Shown here: positions 59,201-64,000 of the stretch, piece by piece | Layout: the number at the start of each line of letters is the position of its first letter | Numbering within the stretch: position 1 is the stretch's first letter | Assembly: GCA_011037195.1 (NCBI GenBank) | Contig: JAAEAF010014546.1 | Span: 1 to 64,000, forward strand | Direction of reading: 5' to 3' | Source: Triatoma infestans | Lineage: Eukaryota; Arthropoda; Insecta; Hemiptera; Reduviidae | Length of the DNA: 64,000 nt | Translations under genes and position numbers: made by a program | Notes under the pieces: generated by a model | Seen by the model: only the letters and a program-made list of their open reading frames with translations | Told to the model about the DNA's origin: nothing | The model's database searches: none

Positions 59201-62136
59201 TGGAGGCAGTTTTTTTATTGATTTACCCTAACTGTTCCTTGCCCTTTGTCACTTGGTTTGCATTGACCAAGATTGTAGTACCTGGCTCTATCCCCATCAC
59301 TAAAATACACTATTTGTACTAGCTAATTTTCACAAAATTATTTTACTAAACTATTCTCCAAAACTATTATTTTTCCATTTCGTTCTTCCATTACATATTA
59401 GCCTCTAAAATAAAATAATTGCTGAATGTTTTAGTTTTATTTTTAATTAATAATTAGAAAAGAATTCGTGTTTTGTGTTCCTGACTGGTTGGTGGGGCTT
59501 CCAGATGAAGCCAAGGACAAAGACATGTGTTGGGATAGAACGCTCATGGGCAGTCGTTTTTTACTAATAGCCAGGATCTTCTTTTCCATTCTATCCGCAG
59601 CCCCTGGCGACGGCAAACTCGAGACGAGTTACTCTGATACTCAGCCTATGTGTTCCATGTTCTTCTGTAGGGTGTGGGGAGTGGGATTGGGTGCTTTGTC
59701 GTCATCTATCTCCTCTATCCTTTAGCCTTTCCATCCTAGTCTGTCGCTATCGGTCAAGCAGCCTTCTTCTTGAGATCGAGAGTTCATCGCCATCTATTCA
59801 CTCTTTCCAACATTATGTTAGTATAGTTTCACCACTAAAACTCAGGACATAAACACACTCACATATTGAGTAAAATAAATACGTAGTACTACATAAGTAG
59901 TTGACATCCCATGTTGCTGTTTTTATAATACATTATACATACTTCAGTATTGTGCTAAGAACTGTATGTTTTTTATTGATTTATTTATTTTATTAAAATC
60001 TGATTCTTCAGGTTTGATAAGAACCCTTCTTATCGGGGGGAGGATGAGTTCCAATGTAAAATTTTAAACTAAAAAGATATCTAATCTTTATCTATAGAAG
60101 AGATATGAATGCAGATCACGTTGAATACAGTTAAAACATTATTCAGAAATCAATGCACATCATACATGATATACACATAAACGAAATAATATATTATGCT
60201 AGATTTAAGAGAACTAACATTTTAAATAGTAATTACTGTAATAGTACGCTTACTTAATTAACTGTTACAAAAAAAAAAAATCTAAATGTAGACAAGCCCA
60301 ACTAAATGTAGTGACGAGGTAGCGTGACCGTTTATCATTAACAACATGGGCCGCTCTATCTTGCCCATGTCAAGGTTATTGCTGTATTCTCATTTCCTTT
60401 TGTCTTCTTCATCAAACATTACCGTCTTTGTGTTCTAAATCGGGATAAAAAAAATAAATAAATATCTATTTTACATGTATTATAACACTTTTAAAATAAA
60501 AATTCTGATGGCCGTAAAATGTTAATTTTATGATTGTATCAACTGCAGTAAGAAAAAGTCGTTTGAGTTTCGTTTAGTTCCATCGAAAAAAAATTTAGAA
60601 TTACCCATCTAACAAAAGATTTTTGAGTATTATCAATGAAATTCCTAACATGTTAATGATAAAAAAATAATTTAATTCTAATTAATAGGAGTTTTGGTAA
60701 TATTAGGAAGCAGAATTTTTAAAACCCACTTCTCAATACCCTGAAAATTACCGATCCTCATTTTATCCTTTGATTCAATAACCAGCACCTGTTAAAAGAA
60801 AATGAAGTGTGAGATTATTATTCAGATTTATCTTACAAATACAAATGAAACTCAATTTAGAAGTTGTTTTTTAAAATTCGTATTAGCCAAGTTATAGAAC
60901 TTGATCAAATGAAACAGTTTTAATATTTATTGCTTTAATCTTTGTTTTGTAAGCCACCAGAAAGTTGTTCAACTTAAAGGCAAAGCTTATCCTTTTTTTT
61001 TTTTCTTTTTTTTGACTTTTCTTAGCGGATATAGGGAATGAGAAGGTAGAAAGCAGAAAGAAACAAGGAGCAAGGTAGTAGATAAAGAGAATGAAAGGAG
61101 CAAGCATTCTGGTTGGTTAGCAGTGGGCACGGCCAACTGGATTAGACCATTTTATTTTCGGGTCATTTATTTCAGATTTAAAGGCTCTTTCTATCTCTCT
61201 TCCTCGTTTACTCCATCTCACTCATTCCACTATCAACTAATGACAACTAAATCCCTCGCCAGTAAATTGCTTTTGAAGTCCAGAGGATGAGGTAGGATAT
61301 TGGTCCAGATATAGGGTGAGTCCAGGATGGGTTTTACCAAAAGCATTGGTAACAAAGTAGAATTATTATTTACTTCGCTTTGCTATCTGCTTTTGTTCCA
61401 TATTCAGCTAAATCTCTAAATAGATTTTTTTTGTCCTTTATTTTTTTGTTAAAGTGAAGATTTATTTGTTTGATGTATTTCAATTTGAATGTAATTTTTA
61501 ATAAAATGTATAATTTTCCAAATTCACGAAATATTTTTAATATTTATTTATAAGAAAAAATGGAAATTTTCGTTTAAATTTATATCTTGAAGCCTTTTTT
61601 TGGTATATAGATGTATTTATAATGATTATAGTGATGTAAATTACAAATAAGAGCTGAAAGTTTTAGGGTGTAATGTAAAGTGGGTGATTTAAGTCCTCTT
61701 GCGTATGTGACAACTAAGGGTGAAACTCAAAAAAATCAATAGGTCTGATCCTAGTGGAATAAACGGATATTCCGAACGTTACAACAAAAGTTGGGGAGCA
61801 TAAAGTGATACAGCATTATTACTAAATACGAAGACTTCAATTCACGACAGAATTAAGCACCTTATTGCGGGTATGGATCGGTAGCACGATTTGATTTGAT
61901 TCTCCCAAATTATATGAACCTAGTAAGATTGATAACAGTGGGATTAAATATGTTAAGGCGAATGAAATGTGCTGGTGAAATTCTGTAAACTTAATAAATT
62001 TTGTAAAGTTTGTACCGCAGAAGTCGCATTCCTTATAAATAAATAAAAAAGTACAATAAAGTAATGCCTATTATTTCAGACGGGCTTTATATCCAACTAC
62101 CGGTCAGTTGTCATGGACGCAGACTGAATAGCAAAT
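59201..62136. other. Unassigned
   Basis: 59460-59780 is clearly GC-richer and open on the plus strand (59468-59725), which could be an exon or an unknown element, but there is no motif, splice context or repeat to support a call. T runs at about 60991-61014. The rest is AT-rich. Confidence 0.4.
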
Positions 62137-62188
62137 ATACTCTACTGTATATCGGAGATATTTTCCGTGATAACCTGCTTCTTTTTGT

Positions 62189-62230
62189 GGTCATCGACCG
62201 GTTTCGGGCGTTCGCCAATCATCAGGATGT
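62189..62230 (-). ncRNA. Hammerhead motif of copy E, left arm
   Basis: Minus strand: CATC, CTGATGA (62219-62225), TTGGC-GAAC-GCCC with one G to T change, GAAA, CCGGTC ending at 62196, then GATG. The catalytic core is complete. Confidence 0.62.
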
Positions 62231-62290
62231 ATTTTTGTCAGGAAATTTATGCTCTGTGCAAATCTATGTTATCACGCTGTTTGACAAAAA

Positions 62291-62332
62291 GCATCCTGAT
62301 GATGGGCGAACGCCCGAAACCGGTCGATGACC
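62291..62332 (+). ncRNA. Hammerhead motif of copy E, right arm (reference copy)
   Basis: Helix I GCATC (62291-62295) with GATG (62326-62329), CTGATGA 62296-62302, one T, helix II GGGC-GAAC-GCCC (62304-62315), GAAA 62316-62319, CCGGTC to 62325. Predicted cleavage is between 62325 and 62326. Confidence 0.7.
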
Positions 62333-62474
62333 ACAAAAAGAAGCAGGCTATCACGAAAAATATGTCTGAGGCTTTCCAGCTCTGCGCAAACCAAACCACA
62401 ATCACATACTCTACTTTATATTACTCTTATTAATACGTACGTCAAATAAAATAATATGTAATAAAATATCCAAG

Positions 62475-62550
62475 GCCAAGATCGGGAATTGAATCCAGTA
62501 TCAGAATATATCTCAGGCTCTAACCACTCAGCTTTTGTGGCAACTCATTC
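62475..62550 (-). mobile_element. tRNA-derived SINE head
   Basis: On the minus strand GAGTTGCCACAAAAGCTGAG-TGGTTAGAGCC followed by CTGGATTCAATTCCC resembles a tRNA with A box (AGCTGAGTGGTTAGAGCC at 62516-62533) and B box (GGATTCAATTCCC at 62484-62496). The arms do not fold into a proper cloverleaf, and the downstream part is AT-rich, so a decayed SINE is more likely than a tRNA gene. Confidence 0.6.
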
Positions 62551-62883
62551 TTCATGAAAATCGAATGAGAAGATCGTGTAGATAGTATTGTCTTGTCTCC
62601 CAATAACAAAGAAAACATTTGTTAGTGCCATGAGGTGGCGTATAGGCACCAGCTATGAGTCAAAAGCTATGAGTTAAGGTAGATTGAAGAGATAAATTTA
62701 TAATTACTACTAATATTGCTGTTGTTTGATAATTTGATAATTTGTGTGCGATTAGGAGAGGAGGCGGAATGGAACCCATAAGACTCGGATTTTGAGACCA
62801 GGCAGCGCTTTCCTTACATTTTCTCAACTGTAGAAGCCTCTGTAGCTCATGTCTGAGGAAGGGTAGTATGCCTAAAAAAAAAA

Positions 62884-63040
62884 TCTGATGTGAAACACTC
62901 ACACGACTTTCTCTTACCACGTTTTTTGATGTTTTTTTTTCCTCTTATGTGGATTTACCTTACTACTATTTGCTTAGCATACATACAGCCACACACAGCC
63001 ACATACAGCCACACACAGCCACATACAGCCATTTCCTCAA
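62884..63040. repeat. Start of a module-repeat copy followed by a 20-bp tandem repeat
   Basis: 62884-62923 matches the family start (GATGTGAAACACTCACACGA, CTTTCTCTTAC). 62982-63033 is a tandem array of CACACACAGC and CATACAGC units (20-bp period, about 2.5 copies). Confidence 0.75.
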
Positions 63041-63244
63041 AATGTTCACACTATTTGTCAAATACTTTTGCAATTTAGGACTCTAAGTTATCCTTACTGC
63101 TGTCTTGTACTATTCGTAATTTTTAACTGCTGTTAATACGATCATAAATAAAATGACAGATTTTCTAAACTCTTCCAATTTTACTCATTTCTCTTTAACA
63201 TAAACATAGAGGTGGTGGGAGTAAGACTCTTTGATTCCCAGTTT

Positions 63245-64000
63245 CAGGAAAGAAGAAAATCTGGTGTGACACACTCACACAACTTTCTCTTACTCCAGTT
63301 TTCAAAATTAATATTGACAAATTTCATAATATTAATATTGAGACATTTTCCGTTCATGGAAAGCCATCTATTTATTTCTAATTAATTTTCTTTAGATGAT
63401 AGAATTGTATAATCAACTATGATAGCACTTTAGAGAAAAACATAACCCCTTCTCTCCCCTAAAAGTGCCCTTAAATGAATTTTCCCAGAGAAATTTTTTT
63501 AAATAAAAGTTGTAGATCTTTGTATGTTTAGTTTATATAAGAAGTTTCAAGAAAATCGTCAGAGCCATTTTTCAGAAAATCGCGAAATAGTGAAAAAAAT
63601 CATTTGGTAAAGTAAACGAACTTCCGGTTATCCGATTTTTTGCAAACTAGGAATTTCGACAACATATTCAATTCTAATTAACATTATTTAGATGACAGGA
63701 TTGTCTAATAAACTGAAATAGCACTTTAGATGAAAATCTAACCCCACCCCTCGCCCGATAACTGCCCTTAAGTGAATTTTTCCAAAAAAACACTAGTAAA
63801 GTGATACTTCCGGTTGAGGAATTTTGATAGGAAACGTACTGTCAGATCCCATGATGATACCTAAACGGAATATCAAGCTTCAACTTTCTACGGTTTTTTT
63901 GTTTTGAGCTATGCTGATCACATACACAAACCACTAAAAAGTGCTAAAAACCATTTTTATGGACTCAGGGGAACTCAAAACGGATATTTCCGGTGAAAAC
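63245..64000 (+). repeat. 300-bp-module repeat, copy running off the right edge
   Basis: It starts AAAATCTGGTGTGACACACT, then ACTTTCTCTTACTCCAG, and follows the family through GATAGAATTGTATAATCAAC, AAATGAATTTTCCCAGAG, ACTTCCGGTTATCCG (63617), ACTTCCGGTTGAGG (63806) and GATATTTCCGGTGAAAAC at the window end. It lacks part of the second module compared with 45240-46250. Confidence 0.78.

Larger units (their letters stand above)
62151..62405 (+). mobile_element. Fold-back hammerhead retroposon, best-preserved copy (copy E)
   Basis: 255 bp, flanked by ATACTCTACTGTAT (62137-62150) and ATACTCTACTTTAT (62406-62419). The left arm begins ATCGGAGATATTTTCC and the right arm ends with about 35 extra nt (GCTTTCCAGCTCTGCGCAAA, then CCAAACCACAATCAC). 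The loop is very short (GGAAATTTATGCTCTGTGC). Both arms hold a hammerhead: the right arm on plus, perfect; the left arm on minus with one helix II mismatch. No ORF is real here, although the arms create two overlapping ones. Confidence 0.92.

Noticed and set aside
62095..62115. ACCGGTCAG just before copy E
   Set aside because: No CTGANGA or helix II precedes it within 60 nt; it belongs to flanking sequence outside the target duplication.
1..64000. CRISPR arrays, operons or prokaryotic features
   Set aside because: No spaced direct repeats of CRISPR type, and the mobile elements are all eukaryotic.

Overview
This is a eukaryotic, AT-rich (roughly 70% A+T by eye) non-coding window with no intact host gene that I can recognise. 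It is made almost entirely of decayed mobile elements. The set of elements (Jockey-clade and LOA-like LINEs, an R2-type LINE with a restriction-like endonuclease, mariner with TA target sites, several solo LTRs with 4-5 bp target duplications) points to an arthropod, probably an insect; the species cannot be read from the sequence. Every coding region found is frameshifted, truncated or interrupted.

Layout. 1-435: 3' part of a Jockey-like reverse transcriptase (minus). 1202-1791: TIR element with a sister copy at 56066-56668. 3640-4600: LINE RNase H and tail (minus). 5864-6782: fold-back element with a hammerhead-ribozyme motif and an internal hairpin tandem array. 9511-9866: solo LTR. 11366-12470: LOA-like LINE 3' end (minus). 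16315-16677, 17684-17948, 20721-20913 and 22335-22430: members of the hammerhead family. 20935-21560: LINE endonuclease remnant. 22568-23077: solo LTR. 25478-27970: two Jockey fragments flanking an R2-like fragment (minus). 28265-29110: decayed mariner (minus). 29250-32040: LOA-like LINE (minus) with RT, RNase H and a (TAA)n tail. 32290-34005 and 45240-46250: copies of an unnamed repeat built from ~300-bp modules, seen again at 63245-64000. 34245-44770: a large inverted repeat with ~1.4-kb arms, invaded by a near-full-length Jockey (35396-39643), a solo LTR (43080-43562), and, in its centre, a hammerhead element that was itself hit by a mariner (41389-42677). 48415-53875: two parts of another LINE. 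54271-54663, 57680-58173 and 58859-59200: LTRs. 62151-62405: the best-preserved hammerhead fold-back.

The most interesting content is a dispersed family of short fold-back retroposons. At least four copies carry an uninterrupted hammerhead core (CUGANGA, helix II, GAAA, ACCGGU, C17), and helix II covaries between two diverged subfamilies (GGGC/GCCC against GGAU/AUCC). Copies share an odd architecture: a partial inverted copy followed by a full copy that is about 36 nt longer, flanked by 11-14 bp target duplications. This recalls the pLTR organisation of Penelope-like elements, which are known hosts of type I hammerheads. One copy instead has a tRNA-like head with A and B boxes. No autonomous Penelope enzyme lies in the window, so these look non-autonomous.

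Nested insertions give a relative history: hammerhead element before mariner; palindrome before Jockey and before one solo LTR, with the opposite palindrome arm preserving the empty site in both cases.
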